From: Kribbella monticola
Lineage (GTDB): Bacteria; Actinomycetota; Actinomycetes; Propionibacteriales; Kribbellaceae
Assembly (NCBI RefSeq): GCF_003261635.1
Contig: NZ_QFXK01000037.1
Coordinates: forward strand, 1-64,000
DNA: 64,000 nucleotides
Direction: 5' to 3'
Made by a program: the position numbers and the translations under genes. Shown here piece after piece: positions 1 through 7,893 of this stretch (its first letter is position 1; each line of letters starts with the position of its first letter). A model generated the notes under the pieces. That model had not been told where the DNA came from. It saw only the letters and a list, made by a program, of their open reading frames with translations, and ran no database searches.

Positions 1-54
1 GTGAGGCGGGGGCGCGGGGTGAGGCGGGGGCGCGGGGTGAGGCGGGGGCGTGGG
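1..54. repeat. three tandem 18-bp GC-rich repeats
   Basis: Three consecutive copies of an 18-base unit starting GTGAGGCGGG (1-18, 19-36, 37-54); the third differs by one base. The array touches the window edge, so the copy number is a minimum. It lies just downstream of the RDD gene's stop codon. Confidence 0.85.
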
Positions 55-62
55 GTAGGCGG

Positions 63-527
63 CTAGCGGCGTACGACGATGGTGCCGGCGGCCTTGTCGT
101 GCAGGCCGCGGCGGTCGCGGTCGTAGACGACGGCGGGGATGACCAGGCAGAGCAGGAAGGCCCGGATCGCCCCGCCGAGCAGGCCGACCTGCGCGGCGTA
201 CCCGGTGCCGGCGGGCTTCGTCCGGATCACGCGGAGCCCGAGCAGCCGGTGACCGATCGTGCCGCCACCCAGGCCGGACAGGATCGCTGACATCGCAAAG
301 AAAGTGACCAGCTGCGCGGTGTTGAAATCGTTGCCTCCGGCCCAGATCGGTTTGCCGGTCACCGCGGAGGCGATCAAACCGGCGATCAGCCAGTCGACGA
401 ACAGGGCGACCACTCTGCGTCCCCAACCCGCCACCGAGCCCGATCCGGCCTCGGGCAATCCGAGCCGGCTGCCCGGATAGCGGAACTCCTCGGTGGGTCC
501 TGCCCCGGATTGCGCAGATGATGCCAT
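63..527 (-). CDS. RDD family membrane protein
   Basis: A 154-residue integral membrane protein. The first 30 or so residues are polar and Gly/Pro-rich. A hydrophobic helix near 38-58 follows and contains RRVVALFVDWLIAG, the Arg-Asp signature of the RDD family. Two more hydrophobic stretches lie near 70-90 and 112-135, and GHRLLGLRVIR matches the conserved segment after the second helix. The C-terminal DRRGLHDKAAGTIVV is also typical. RDD proteins are membrane proteins with no settled general function, some linked to transport. The gene is divergent from glnA, and an inverted repeat lies 11 bases upstream of its start. Confidence 0.85.
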   Translation of the reverse strand: MASSAQSGAGPTEEFRYPGSRLGLPEAGSGSVAGWGRRVVALFVDWLIAGLIASAVTGKPIWAGGNDFNTAQLVTFFAMSAILSGLGGGTIGHRLLGLRVIRTKPAGTGYAAQVGLLGGAIRAFLLCLVIPAVVYDRDRRGLHDKAAGTIVVRR

Positions 528-537
528 GATGCAAGCC

Positions 538-560
538 TAGTGCTCGCCAGACGAGCACTA
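538..560. promoter_or_regulatory. perfect inverted repeat upstream of RDD gene
   Basis: Nine-base arms TAGTGCTCG and CGAGCACTA are separated by CCAGA. It sits immediately upstream of the RDD start codon (527, minus strand) in the divergent region with glnA. Symmetry and position suggest a repressor operator overlapping the RDD promoter; the protein that binds it is unknown. Confidence 0.5.
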
Positions 561-628
561 AATGTGCGGCCGGGGGATCTCACCACCCCGCAGCCGTCAC
601 CAGTGGGTCAGCGCGGACCACGCTGGAC

Positions 629-666
629 GTAACATCCGCGAAACATTGGGGTCACGGCCGAGTAAT
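629..666 (+). promoter_or_regulatory. GlnR box of the glnA promoter
   Basis: Four pentamers lie at exact 6-base spacing: GTAAC (629-633), GAAAC (640-644), GTCAC (651-655) and GTAAT (662-666). This is the a-n6-b-n6-a-n6-b architecture of the actinobacterial nitrogen regulator GlnR, and it lies 50-90 bases upstream of the glnA start, where GlnR sites occur in Streptomyces and mycobacteria. The fourth half-site is degenerate. Confidence 0.85.
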
Positions 667-716
667 CGGCAGGGCCTACGTTCAGAACAATCTCTGAGCC
701 ACCCCGAGGAGTACGT

Positions 717-2141
717 ATGTTTTCCAGCGCTGAGGAGCTGCTCGCCTACGTCAAGGACGAGGGCGTCGCATTCATCGACGTCCGGTTCTGTGACCTGCCG
801 GGCATCATGCAGCACTTCACCGTCCCGGTGTCGTCATTCGGTCCCGAGGTCTTCGAGGACGGCCTGCAGTTCGACGGTTCGTCGATCCGCGGCTTCCAGC
901 AGATCCACGAGTCGGACATGTCACTGCTGCCCGACCCGACCACGGCCTACGTCGACCCGTTCCGCCGGGACAAGACGCTGATCGTCAACTTCTTCGTGCA
1001 CGACCCGCTCACCGGCGAGGCCTACAGCCGGGACCCGCGCAACATCGCCCGCAAGGCGCAGGAGTACCTGAAGTCGACCGGCATCGCCGACACCGCCTTC
1101 TTCGCGCCCGAGGCCGAGTTCTACGTCTTCGACGACGTACGGTTCGAGACCAAGCAGAACGAGAGCTACTACCACATCGACTCCGTGGCCGGCGCCTGGA
1201 ACACCGGCCGGGTCGAGGAGGGTGGTAACCGTGGCTACAAGGTCCGCTACAAGGGTGGCTACTTCCCCGCGCCGCCGGTCGACCACTTCGCCGACCTGCG
1301 CAACGACATCACCAAGCACCTCGAGACCAGCGGCCTGACCGTCGAGCGGGCACACCACGAGGTCGGTACGGCGGGGCAGGCGGAGATCAACTACCGCTTC
1401 GACACGCTGCTGACCGCGGCCGACGACCTGATGAAGTTCAAGTACATCGTCAAGAACACCGCCTGGGACGCCGGCAAGACCGCGACCTTCATGCCGAAGC
1501 CGATCTTCGGCGACAACGGCTCGGGCATGCACTGCCACCAGTCGCTGTGGAGCGACGGCAACCCGCTGTTCTACGACGAGTCCGGGTACGGCGGCCTGTC
1601 CGACATCGCCCGCTGGTACATCGGCGGCATCCTGAAGCACGCCCCGTCGCTGCTGGCGTTCACCAACCCGACGGTGAACTCCTACCACCGCCTGGTGCCG
1701 GGCTTCGAGGCGCCGGTCAACCTGGTCTACTCCCAGCGCAACCGGTCGGCCTGCATCCGGATCCCGATCACCGGTTCGAACCCGAAGGCCAAGCGGATCG
1801 AGTTCCGCTGCCCCGACCCGTCGTCGAACCCGTACCTGGCCTTCTCGGCCCAGCTGCTGGCCGGCCTGGACGGTATCCGCAACAAGATCGAGCCCGCGGA
1901 CCCGATCGACAAGGACCTGTACGAGCTGCCGCCGGAGGAGCACGCGTCGGTCGCCCAGGTGCCGACCTCGCTGCCGGCCGTGATCGACTCGCTCGAGGCC
2001 GACCACGACTTCCTCCTCGAGGGCGACGTGTTCACCGCCGACCTGATCGAGACCTGGGTCGACTTCAAGCGCGAGAACGAGATCGCCCCGATCCAGCTCC
2101 GCCCCCACCCGCACGAGTTCGAGCTCTACTACGACGTGTGA
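717..2141 (+). CDS. glnA: glutamine synthetase, type I
   Basis: Makes glutamine from glutamate, ammonia and ATP; a cytoplasmic dodecamer. The 474 residues match the usual GSI length. Visible blocks are DGSSIRGF near 53, EAEFYVF near 132, the Lys/His-rich active-site stretch ending GSGMHCHQS near 270, the NRSACIRIP arginine block, and [17 protein letters not shown]. Tyr402 in [11 protein letters not shown] sits where GSI-beta enzymes are adenylylated. A GAGGAG Shine-Dalgarno lies just before the ATG. The GlnR box upstream indicates activation under nitrogen limitation. A large nested hairpin follows, so the gene is probably monocistronic. Confidence 0.98.
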   Translation: MFSSAEELLAYVKDEGVAFIDVRFCDLPGIMQHFTVPVSSFGPEVFEDGLQFDGSSIRGFQQIHESDMSLLPDPTTAYVDPFRRDKTLIVNFFVHDPLTGEAYSRDPRNIARKAQEYLKSTGIADTAFFAPEAEFYVFDDVRFETKQNESYYHIDSVAGAWNTGRVEEGGNRGYKVRYKGGYFPAPPVDHFADLRNDITKHLETSGLTVERAHHEVGTAGQAEINYRFDTLLTAADDLMKFKYIVKNTAWDAGKTATFMPKPIFGDNGSGMHCHQSLWSDGNPLFYDESGYGGLSDIARWYIGGILKHAPSLLAFTNPTVNSYHRLVPGFEAPVNLVYSQRNRSACIRIPITGSNPKAKRIEFRCPDPSSNPYLAFSAQLLAGLDGIRNKIEPADPIDKDLYELPPEEHASVAQVPTSLPAVIDSLEADHDFLLEGDVFTADLIETWVDFKRENEIAPIQLRPHPHEFELYYDV

Positions 2142-2175
2142 TCGACGCAGGTTCCTGACCTGCACGTAGTCCGCT

Positions 2176-2233
2176 GAACGGCGGCTGACCTGGGCAACGT
2201 TCTCTCGACGTTGCTCATCGTCAGCCGCCGTTC
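2176..2233 (+). terminator. nested hairpin terminator after glnA
   Basis: Outer stem GAACGGCGGCTGAC (2176-2189) pairs perfectly with 2220-2233. Inside it GCAACGT (2194-2200) pairs with ACGTTGC (2208-2214). There is no U-tract, as is common for high-GC actinobacterial terminators. It starts 35 bases after the glnA stop. Confidence 0.8.
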
Positions 2234-2342
2234 TGCGTCGCCAGGGCGCTTAGGTCTTTCTGCCTACGGAATGCCTGACTTCCGGCTCTGCGGCGGGTTC
2301 GGCAACCGGATCAGGCTAGGAGTGGACCCTTAGGAGGCAGTC

Positions 2343-2612
2343 ATGAGTACAACGCTGCAAGATCAGTCTGCAGCCCGGTCCCCTCGTGGAGACTGGACTT
2401 CACGGATCCTTGTTCGCGAGATGTGGGCCACGCTGGCGATCGTCGCGATGTGGGTGGCCGTGCTGTTGGTCGGTGTTTATGGAGGCAACGCGACCTTCCA
2501 CAGCGTCGATTCGAGCTTCAGCACCATCCCCTCGGGCATCTTCGTCGCTCTGTTCGCGGCTATCGGCACCGGCTCCGTCGCCAAGCGAGTGTTCGGACGC
2601 AAGCCGGAGTAG
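2343..2612 (+). CDS. small two-helix membrane protein, unknown function
   Basis: An 89-residue protein preceded by a strong AGGAGG ribosome site five bases before the ATG. Residues 1-27 are polar, a hydrophobic helix spans about 29-47 (ATLAIVAMWVAVLLVGVYG), a short loop follows, then a second helix spans about 62-78, with a basic tail KRVFGRKPE. No family is recognised beyond small actinobacterial membrane proteins of this layout. It sits alone between glnA and a convergent esterase gene. Confidence 0.75.
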   Translation: MSTTLQDQSAARSPRGDWTSRILVREMWATLAIVAMWVAVLLVGVYGGNATFHSVDSSFSTIPSGIFVALFAAIGTGSVAKRVFGRKPE

Positions 2613-2674
2613 TTGCCAAGGCGGCCTTTCGCGACGACAACCGCCCACTGGTTGCCGCCTGAGGTGGGCTCGTT

Positions 2675-3520
2675 TCAGCTGAGCCGGCGGGCGTCGGCCG
2701 GTAAGAGGAGTGGGGCGGCGAAGCGGCAAATCTCTGCTGCGGCGTCGAAGTCGGTGCTGGTTGGTTCAGGGTGGTCAGGATTCGTGGGGGCGCCGGGCCA
2801 GGAGTGGCCGCCGCCGGGGACGGTCCAGGCGGCGACCTGGGTGCCGCCGACGCCGCCGGTGAATGTCGCCCGCGTGCCATCTGCCCGGCCGGGTGGGCAG
2901 CGGTCGATCGTGCGGTAGTGGTCCGCTGTCTCCTCGAGCGACAAGGTGCGGCCGCGGAGTTCGCCGTTCGGGCCGCGGCGACGGGAGTAGCCGCCGCCGA
3001 TGGGCGCGAGCTGATCCGCGTCGCCGTGGATGAGCAGTGCCGACACGGCGTACGCCGGTCGCAGGTGGCTGAGCGAGGCGGGGAGGGTTCCCGCTACGGC
3101 TGCCAGCACGGCTACCCGGTCGCCGGAGGTCAGCGCGAGCCGGTGGGCCATGAAGGCGCCGTTGGAAGCTCCCGCGACAACGGTCAGATCGGGCGTCGTG
3201 CCGTAGAGCGAGGCGGCGTGGTCGATCAGCGCCCGCAAGAACGCGACGTCGTCCACGCCGGCCTCGTCCGCGCTCGTGACACCTCGACCGTCGGCCCAGG
3301 AGCCGCCGTGGCCGTCCGGATACGCGACGACCCAGCCGCGCGCATCCACCTCGCGGTCGAACGTGGTCCAATCGCGCATCATCCAGCCACCCGCTTGGGG
3401 ATGGTTGCCGTGCAGCACCAGAACGAGTGGCCTCGCACTCGAGTCAACGCGAGGCAGCCGGATCGTGAAGGTCCGCACCAGCCCACCGATCGACAGTTCC
3501 CCTTCGACCACGTCCGCCAT
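2675..3520 (-). CDS. PHB-depolymerase-type alpha/beta hydrolase (LpqC-like esterase)
   Basis: A 281-residue serine esterase of the polyhydroxybutyrate depolymerase/feruloyl esterase-like group. The oxyanion region is LVLVLHGNH near 34-40, the nucleophile Ser119 sits in GASNGAF, the acid is probably Asp167 or Asp169 in HGDAD, and His239 sits in GGGHSWPG. All triad elements are present. No signal peptide is visible, unlike secreted PHB depolymerases, so it may be cytoplasmic, or the start may lie elsewhere. It is divergent from the flavin monooxygenase at 3596. In a polysaccharide-degrading locus, side-chain ester removal is a plausible but unproven role. Confidence 0.8.
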   Translation of the reverse strand: MADVVEGELSIGGLVRTFTIRLPRVDSSARPLVLVLHGNHPQAGGWMMRDWTTFDREVDARGWVVAYPDGHGGSWADGRGVTSADEAGVDDVAFLRALIDHAASLYGTTPDLTVVAGASNGAFMAHRLALTSGDRVAVLAAVAGTLPASLSHLRPAYAVSALLIHGDADQLAPIGGGYSRRRGPNGELRGRTLSLEETADHYRTIDRCPPGRADGTRATFTGGVGGTQVAAWTVPGGGHSWPGAPTNPDHPEPTSTDFDAAAEICRFAAPLLLPADARRLS

Positions 3521-3595
3521 ACCCCGACTGTGCCACTGTCATGGGTTCTGAGACGATCAATGTCTAGTAATTCGATTGAAATAAACTTGCTTTTC

Positions 3596-4657
3596 ATGAG
3601 CCGAGAATTCCTGTGGTACATCCCCAATCAGGTCGAGCCCGGGCACCGGGGAGATGACGCCGTACCAGGGCACAACAGCCTCGATCGGTTGACCGAGTTG
3701 GCTCGGTTGACCGAGGAGCACGGGTGGGGTGGGGCGCTGCTGGGGACGGGGTGGGGCCGGCCGGATACGTTGACGGTGGCGACGGCGCTGGCTGCGAGGA
3801 CGACGACGTTTCAGCCGCTCGTGGCGATCCGGCCGGGGTACTGGCAGCCGGCCCATTTCGCGTCGGCGTCGAGCACGCTGGACGAACTGTCCGGCGGCCG
3901 GTTGCTGATCAACATCGTGTCCGGGCAGGACAACCTCGCGGCGTACGGCGATGCCGAAGGCGACCAGGCGCAGCGCTACGCGCGCACCAAGGAGTTCCTG
4001 CAGCTCGTCCGGCGGCTCTGGACCGAGGAGAACGTCACCTTCACCGGCGAGTACTTCGCCGTCGAGGGATCCACCGTCGCGACCCGCCCGGTCCAACGCG
4101 AGGGACGACCACACCCACGCCTGTACTTCGGTGGCGCCTCCCCCTCTGCCGAACGGGTCTCCGCCACCGACGCCGACGTACAACTCTTCTGGGGCGAGCC
4201 CCGCGACGGCATCGCCGAACGCATCGACCGGCTGAAGACCTTGCAGACCGAACTCGGCCGCGAGCACGCGCCACTCGAGTTCGGCCTGCGGATCACCACC
4301 TTGATCCGCGACACCACCGAGCAGGCCTGGGCCGATGCCGAGGCGAAGGTCGAGAAGATGGCCGGTGCGCAGGACGCCCTCGCCCAGCACTCGCGGCGCT
4401 TCAAGGCCGTCGGCCAGCAACGCCTCCTCGCCCTCGCCGAACAAGGCGAGGTCCTCGACGAGAACCTCTACACCACCCCCGGCAAGTACGGCGGTGGCGG
4501 CGCCGGCACCACCTGGCTGGTCGGCTCGCCCGAAGACGTCGCCAAGTCCCTCCGCAAGTACGCCGACCTGGGCGTCACCCACTTCATCCTCTCCGACACC
4601 CCCTACCGAAAAGAGATCACCCACATCGGCGACCGACTCCTCCCCCACCTCATCTGA
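3596..4657 (+). CDS. LLM-class flavin-dependent monooxygenase (SsuD-like)
   Basis: A 353-residue bacterial-luciferase-fold monooxygenase that would use reduced FMN and oxygen, closest in feel to alkanesulfonate monooxygenase. MSREFLWYIPNQVEPGHRGD is a typical SsuD-family opening, which is why ATG 3596 is preferred over the in-frame ATG at 3560. NIVSGQD near 100 and YFAVEGS are conserved in the family, and TTWLVGSPEDVAKSLRKYADLGVTHFILSDTPY is the usual C-terminal flavin-binding end. No flavin reductase or sulfonate transporter lies beside it, so the substrate is open. It is a single gene, divergent from the esterase. Confidence 0.85.
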   Translation: MSREFLWYIPNQVEPGHRGDDAVPGHNSLDRLTELARLTEEHGWGGALLGTGWGRPDTLTVATALAARTTTFQPLVAIRPGYWQPAHFASASSTLDELSGGRLLINIVSGQDNLAAYGDAEGDQAQRYARTKEFLQLVRRLWTEENVTFTGEYFAVEGSTVATRPVQREGRPHPRLYFGGASPSAERVSATDADVQLFWGEPRDGIAERIDRLKTLQTELGREHAPLEFGLRITTLIRDTTEQAWADAEAKVEKMAGAQDALAQHSRRFKAVGQQRLLALAEQGEVLDENLYTTPGKYGGGGAGTTWLVGSPEDVAKSLRKYADLGVTHFILSDTPYRKEITHIGDRLLPHLI

Positions 4658-4711
4658 GCGATCCCTCGACTTGGGGCTGGGGGGTGGGTAGGTTCTCGCG
4701 GGCGGGAGGTT

Positions 4712-4767
4712 TAGCGCGGGGGGATTGCGGTAATCACCCGGAGTAGGGGGAAGCACACTCCGCGCTA
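4712..4767 (+). other. inverted repeat in 5' leader of the amidase gene
   Basis: TAGCGCGG (4712-4719) pairs with CCGCGCTA (4760-4767) around a purine-rich 40-base loop. It lies within the 147 bases between the monooxygenase stop and the amidase start. It could be a leader RNA structure or a terminator for the upstream gene. No known riboswitch class was recognised. Confidence 0.3.
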
Positions 4768-4804
4768 CCTGCTGGGGTGGGGATCATCGATGTGAGGAGT
4801 TGTC

Positions 4805-5743
4805 TTGGCCAGGCCGATGACGGCTGATCAGACGCTGGCGGCGTTGCGGAAGTGGGGTGTGAAGGTTCGCGAGTACCCGGGCTGGCGGACGCGCGGGCGA
4901 CCGGGTGGGATCAAGGACGCGCGCGGCATCGTCATCCATCACACCGGCAGCAGTTCGCAGACCGACGACTACCTGTACTTCCTCTTCGTCCGCGGCCGCC
5001 CAGAAGACGGCATCCCCGGACCGCTGTGCCACGTGTCGACCGACCTGGACGGCGACCTGCACCTCGGCGCGATCGGCCGGGCCAACCACGCCGGCTCGGG
5101 GTCGCTGACGACGCTCAACCACGTGAGCGCCCAGAACTACAACGGGTACGCCGCCGAGCTGCGTCCCGGGCCGGACAACGTCGACGGCAACGACTACTAC
5201 TACGGCAACGAGATCCGGTACGACGGTTCGCGCGCGATGAGCGCGGCCGCCTACCGTACTGCGCTGTTGCACGCGGCTGCGATCTGCGACTTCTACGGCT
5301 GGTCCGCGCTGTCCGTGATCGGCCATAAGGAACACACCCGGCGCAAGGACGACCCGGGCCACTGCTTGATGAACAAATTCCGCACCGACCTGGCCGCAGT
5401 ACTGAAGGCCGGACCTGGAGACGACATGGCGAACGCAGACGAGGTACTGGCCGAGCTGAGGAGGTTCGAGGCCGCGGAGGCACAGCGGTACGCCGACCTG
5501 GCCGCCCGCGTGCAGGGCCTGATCAACCAGGAGGCCGGCCGGTACGCCGATTACCTCCGCCGCTTCGACGCCATCATGAAGGCCCTCCCCAACGCCGTCC
5601 TGGAACCACTCCCCGGTACGCCGACCGACCCCAGCGACCCGGCCGACCCGAGCGACCCGGCCGACCCGAGCGATCCAGCCGACCCCAGCGACCCGGCCGA
5701 CCCGGTCGACCGCGACGAACCGGCCGGCTCCCGCGCCGGCTGA
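4805..5743 (+). CDS. N-acetylmuramoyl-L-alanine amidase / PGRP-domain protein
   Basis: A 312-residue predicted zinc amidase that would cut the lactyl-peptide bond of peptidoglycan. Residues about 35-200 form the amidase_2/PGRP fold: GIVIHHTGSS carries the first zinc His, GRANHAGSGS follows, and VIGHKEHTRRKDDPGH supplies the second His pair with the usual Lys. Residues 205-270 look helical, and the tail is four copies of Asp-Pro-Ser-Asp-Pro-Ala. No signal peptide is visible, which suggests a phage-type endolysin or unusual export. TTG 4805 is chosen because GAGGAG lies seven bases upstream; ATG 4817 is the alternative. Confidence 0.85.
   Translation: MARPMTADQTLAALRKWGVKVREYPGWRTRGRPGGIKDARGIVIHHTGSSSQTDDYLYFLFVRGRPEDGIPGPLCHVSTDLDGDLHLGAIGRANHAGSGSLTTLNHVSAQNYNGYAAELRPGPDNVDGNDYYYGNEIRYDGSRAMSAAAYRTALLHAAAICDFYGWSALSVIGHKEHTRRKDDPGHCLMNKFRTDLAAVLKAGPGDDMANADEVLAELRRFEAAEAQRYADLAARVQGLINQEAGRYADYLRRFDAIMKALPNAVLEPLPGTPTDPSDPADPSDPADPSDPADPSDPADPVDRDEPAGSRAG
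5627..5698 (+). repeat. four 18-bp repeats encoding DPSDPA
   Basis: Four in-frame 18-base units each encode Asp-Pro-Ser-Asp-Pro-Ala at the C-terminus of the amidase, giving a rigid acidic tail. Units differ at synonymous positions, so the repeat is maintained at protein level. Confidence 0.8.
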
Positions 5744-5755
5744 ACCAGAACGCAT

Positions 5756-5781
5756 CCCGGGCGCGCCGGACCGCGCCCGGG
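5756..5781 (+). terminator. hairpin terminator after amidase gene
   Basis: CCCGGGCGCG (5756-5765) pairs perfectly with CGCGCCCGGG (5772-5781) over a six-base loop, 13 bases after the amidase stop. It separates this gene from the LacI gene at 5839. Confidence 0.75.
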
Positions 5782-5838
5782 CACACCTTCTCCTCGGATG
5801 ACAGAATCCAACCGACGAGACGAGGCGGAGGTGAGACC

Positions 5839-6882
5839 GTGCCCAACGGTTCAGAGATCGAGCAGGTGCCCGAAGCTACGACGTCGTCCGCGCGGCGTGC
5901 GCCGAGCCTGACCGACGTCGCCGCGCTGGCCGGGGTGTCGCACATGACGGTGTCCCGGGTGATCAACGACAGCGAGGTCGTCCGGCCGTCCACCCGCGAG
6001 CGGGTCCGGGCCGCGATCGAGACGCTCGGATACCGCCCGAACACCGCCGCCCGCGCCCTCGTCACCGGCCGAACCGGGACGCTCGGCGTAGTGACGATGG
6101 ACTCCACCCTCTACGGACCGGCCAGCACGCTGTACGGGATCGAGTGCGCCGCCCGCGACGCCGGCTTCGCGATCACCGTCGCGAGCGTGGGCCAACCGGG
6201 CCGAGGCTCGATCGCCGAGGCCGTCGAAACCCTGCAGCGCCAGGGCGTCGAGGGCATCGTCGTCATCGCTCCCCACGTCGCGACGGCCGAGGCCCTGGAG
6301 TTCGCACCCCACGACATCCCGCTCGTCGCCGTCGGCGGCGCGGCCGGCCCGACCCCGGCGGTCGCGGTCGACCAGTACGACGGCGCCCGGCTCGCCACCG
6401 AACATCTGCTGTCGCTCGGCCACGAAACCGTCTGGCATGTCGCCGGCCCGGCCGACTGGCTCGAGGCCTCCGAGCGTGAGCGCGGCTGGCGCGAGACGCT
6501 CAAGGCTCACGGTGCCCGTCCGCCACGGTTGATCCGGGGCGACTGGAGCCCCCGCTCGGGGTACGAGGCCGGCCGGACGCTGGCCGCCAAGCGCGACCTG
6601 GGCGCGGTCTTCGTCGCCAACGACCAGATGGCGCTCGGTCTGCTGCGAGCGTTCACCGAGGCCGGGATCAGCGCTCCGGCGGACTTCCATGTCGTCGGCT
6701 TCGACGACATCCCGGAGGCCGAGTTCTTCAACCCGCCGCTGACGACGGTCCGGCAGGACTTCACCGCTGTCGGGCGGCGGACCTTCGCCCTGTTGTCCGA
6801 GCAGATGAGCGGCACCGGACGACCCGGCAGCGAACGGATCGCTGCCGAGTTGATCGTCCGGCAAAGCACCAGCCCGCGCTGA
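5839..6882 (+). CDS. LacI-family regulator (paralog of the 37.4-kb regulator)
   Basis: A 347-residue DNA-binding repressor. The helix-turn-helix lies near 25-45 (TDVAALAGVSHMTVSRVIND), followed by the hinge helix and a periplasmic-binding-type sugar domain ending VGFDDIPEAEFFNPPLTTVRQ. GTG start with GGAGGTGAG upstream. It is strikingly similar along its length to the LacI protein at 37409: both have ARALVT, LGVV, YGPAS/FGPAS, HETVWH/HQTVWH, GDWSPRSGYEAG and VFVANDQMALGLLR. Its stop codon abuts the stop of the convergent furanose-importer operon, so it is probably the local regulator and may share the operator of its paralog. Confidence 0.92.
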   Translation: MPNGSEIEQVPEATTSSARRAPSLTDVAALAGVSHMTVSRVINDSEVVRPSTRERVRAAIETLGYRPNTAARALVTGRTGTLGVVTMDSTLYGPASTLYGIECAARDAGFAITVASVGQPGRGSIAEAVETLQRQGVEGIVVIAPHVATAEALEFAPHDIPLVAVGGAAGPTPAVAVDQYDGARLATEHLLSLGHETVWHVAGPADWLEASERERGWRETLKAHGARPPRLIRGDWSPRSGYEAGRTLAAKRDLGAVFVANDQMALGLLRAFTEAGISAPADFHVVGFDDIPEAEFFNPPLTTVRQDFTAVGRRTFALLSEQMSGTGRPGSERIAAELIVRQSTSPR

Positions 6883-7893
6883 TCAGTTCTGCCGCCGGGT
6901 CAGCAACCGCTGGATCACCACGAAGATCAGCAGCAGCGTCCCGATCGAGATCTTCGTCCACCAGGAACTCAACGTCCCGTCGAACGAGATGAACGTCTGG
7001 ATCGTACCGAGCAGCAGTACGCCGAACATCGTGCCCAGCAACAGCCCGCGGCCACCCGTCAGCAGCGTCCCGCCGATGACGACAGCCGCGATCGCATCGA
7101 GCTCCATCCCCACCGCGTGCAGGCTGTAGCCCGACAGCGTGTACGCCGCGAACAGCAACCCGGCCAGCGCAGAGCACAGTCCACTGATCGTGTAGACGCC
7201 AACCTTGACGAGCGCGACCCGCAAGCCCATCAGGTGGGCCGAGCTCTCACTACCGCCCACGGCATAGACAGTGCGACCGAACCGGGTCATGTGCAGCACC
7301 CAGGCACCGATCGCGAACACAACGACGGCAACGACGACGCTCGGCGTGACGTGGTACCCACCCGGCAGCGGCACGGACCCCTGAGCGAAGGCCGTGAAGC
7401 CGGCTTCCCGGATCGGGATCGACTCGACACTGATCAGATAGCACAGCCCGCGCGCCAGGAACATCACGGCCAGCGAGGCTATGAACGGCTGCACCTCGAA
7501 GTAGTGGATCACCAAGCCCATCAAGGTCCCGAGCAGGGTCCCTGAGACCAGTACGGCGATGATCGTCGCGATTGCAGGCCAACCCGCCTGCAGCGTCGAC
7601 GCCGCGATCATGGTCGACAGCGCGACGACGGACCCGACGCTCAGGTCGATACCGCCGGTAAGGATCACGAACGTCATCCCGACGCCCAGCACCAGCAGGA
7701 ACGCGTTGTCCACGAACAGGTTCAGTACGACCTGAGGATCCGCGAAACCCTGGTAGCGCAGGGATCCCGCGCCGAACATGCCGATCAGCAGCGCGACCGT
7801 CGCGGCCACCGGCAGGTACCGCCGCGGCGGGCTGTACCCGCGTACGCGATCGAGAAAAGTCGGTGACACGGTCACCGAAGTCGAGGTGGTCAT
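6883..7893 (-). CDS. furanose ABC transporter permease 2 (YjfF-like)
   Basis: A 336-residue inner-membrane permease of the ribose/galactofuranose (CUT2) class with about eight to ten hydrophobic helices. VGMTFVILTGGIDLSVGSVVAL is the characteristic permease signature near 85-105. The ATG at 7893 overlaps the stop of the upstream permease by four bases, so the two are translationally coupled. It is the last gene of a four-gene operon ordered binding protein, ATPase, permease, permease, the same order as E. coli ytfQRT-yjfF. It is convergent with the LacI gene at 5839 with no spacer. Confidence 0.92.
   Translation of the reverse strand: MTTSTSVTVSPTFLDRVRGYSPPRRYLPVAATVALLIGMFGAGSLRYQGFADPQVVLNLFVDNAFLLVLGVGMTFVILTGGIDLSVGSVVALSTMIAASTLQAGWPAIATIIAVLVSGTLLGTLMGLVIHYFEVQPFIASLAVMFLARGLCYLISVESIPIREAGFTAFAQGSVPLPGGYHVTPSVVVAVVVFAIGAWVLHMTRFGRTVYAVGGSESSAHLMGLRVALVKVGVYTISGLCSALAGLLFAAYTLSGYSLHAVGMELDAIAAVVIGGTLLTGGRGLLLGTMFGVLLLGTIQTFISFDGTLSSWWTKISIGTLLLIFVVIQRLLTRRQN

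Noticed and set aside
921-2165. Long open frame antisense to glnA
   Set aside because: It exists because of codon bias on the opposite strand; composition is Arg/Val/Gly-rich, with no family motif, and it covers a certain gene.
2771-3595. 275-residue N-terminal extension of the flavin monooxygenase
   Set aside because: The extension lies antisense to the esterase gene and lacks the family; the typical family start is at 3596.
3557-4756. Long open frame antisense to the flavin monooxygenase
   Set aside because: Low-complexity Gly/Val/Glu translation, no start context, fully shadowed by a well-supported gene.
4712-4767. Possible c-di-AMP (ydaO-type) riboswitch before the amidase gene
   Set aside because: Actinobacterial wall-hydrolase genes often have one, but I could not match the conserved core, only an inverted repeat.
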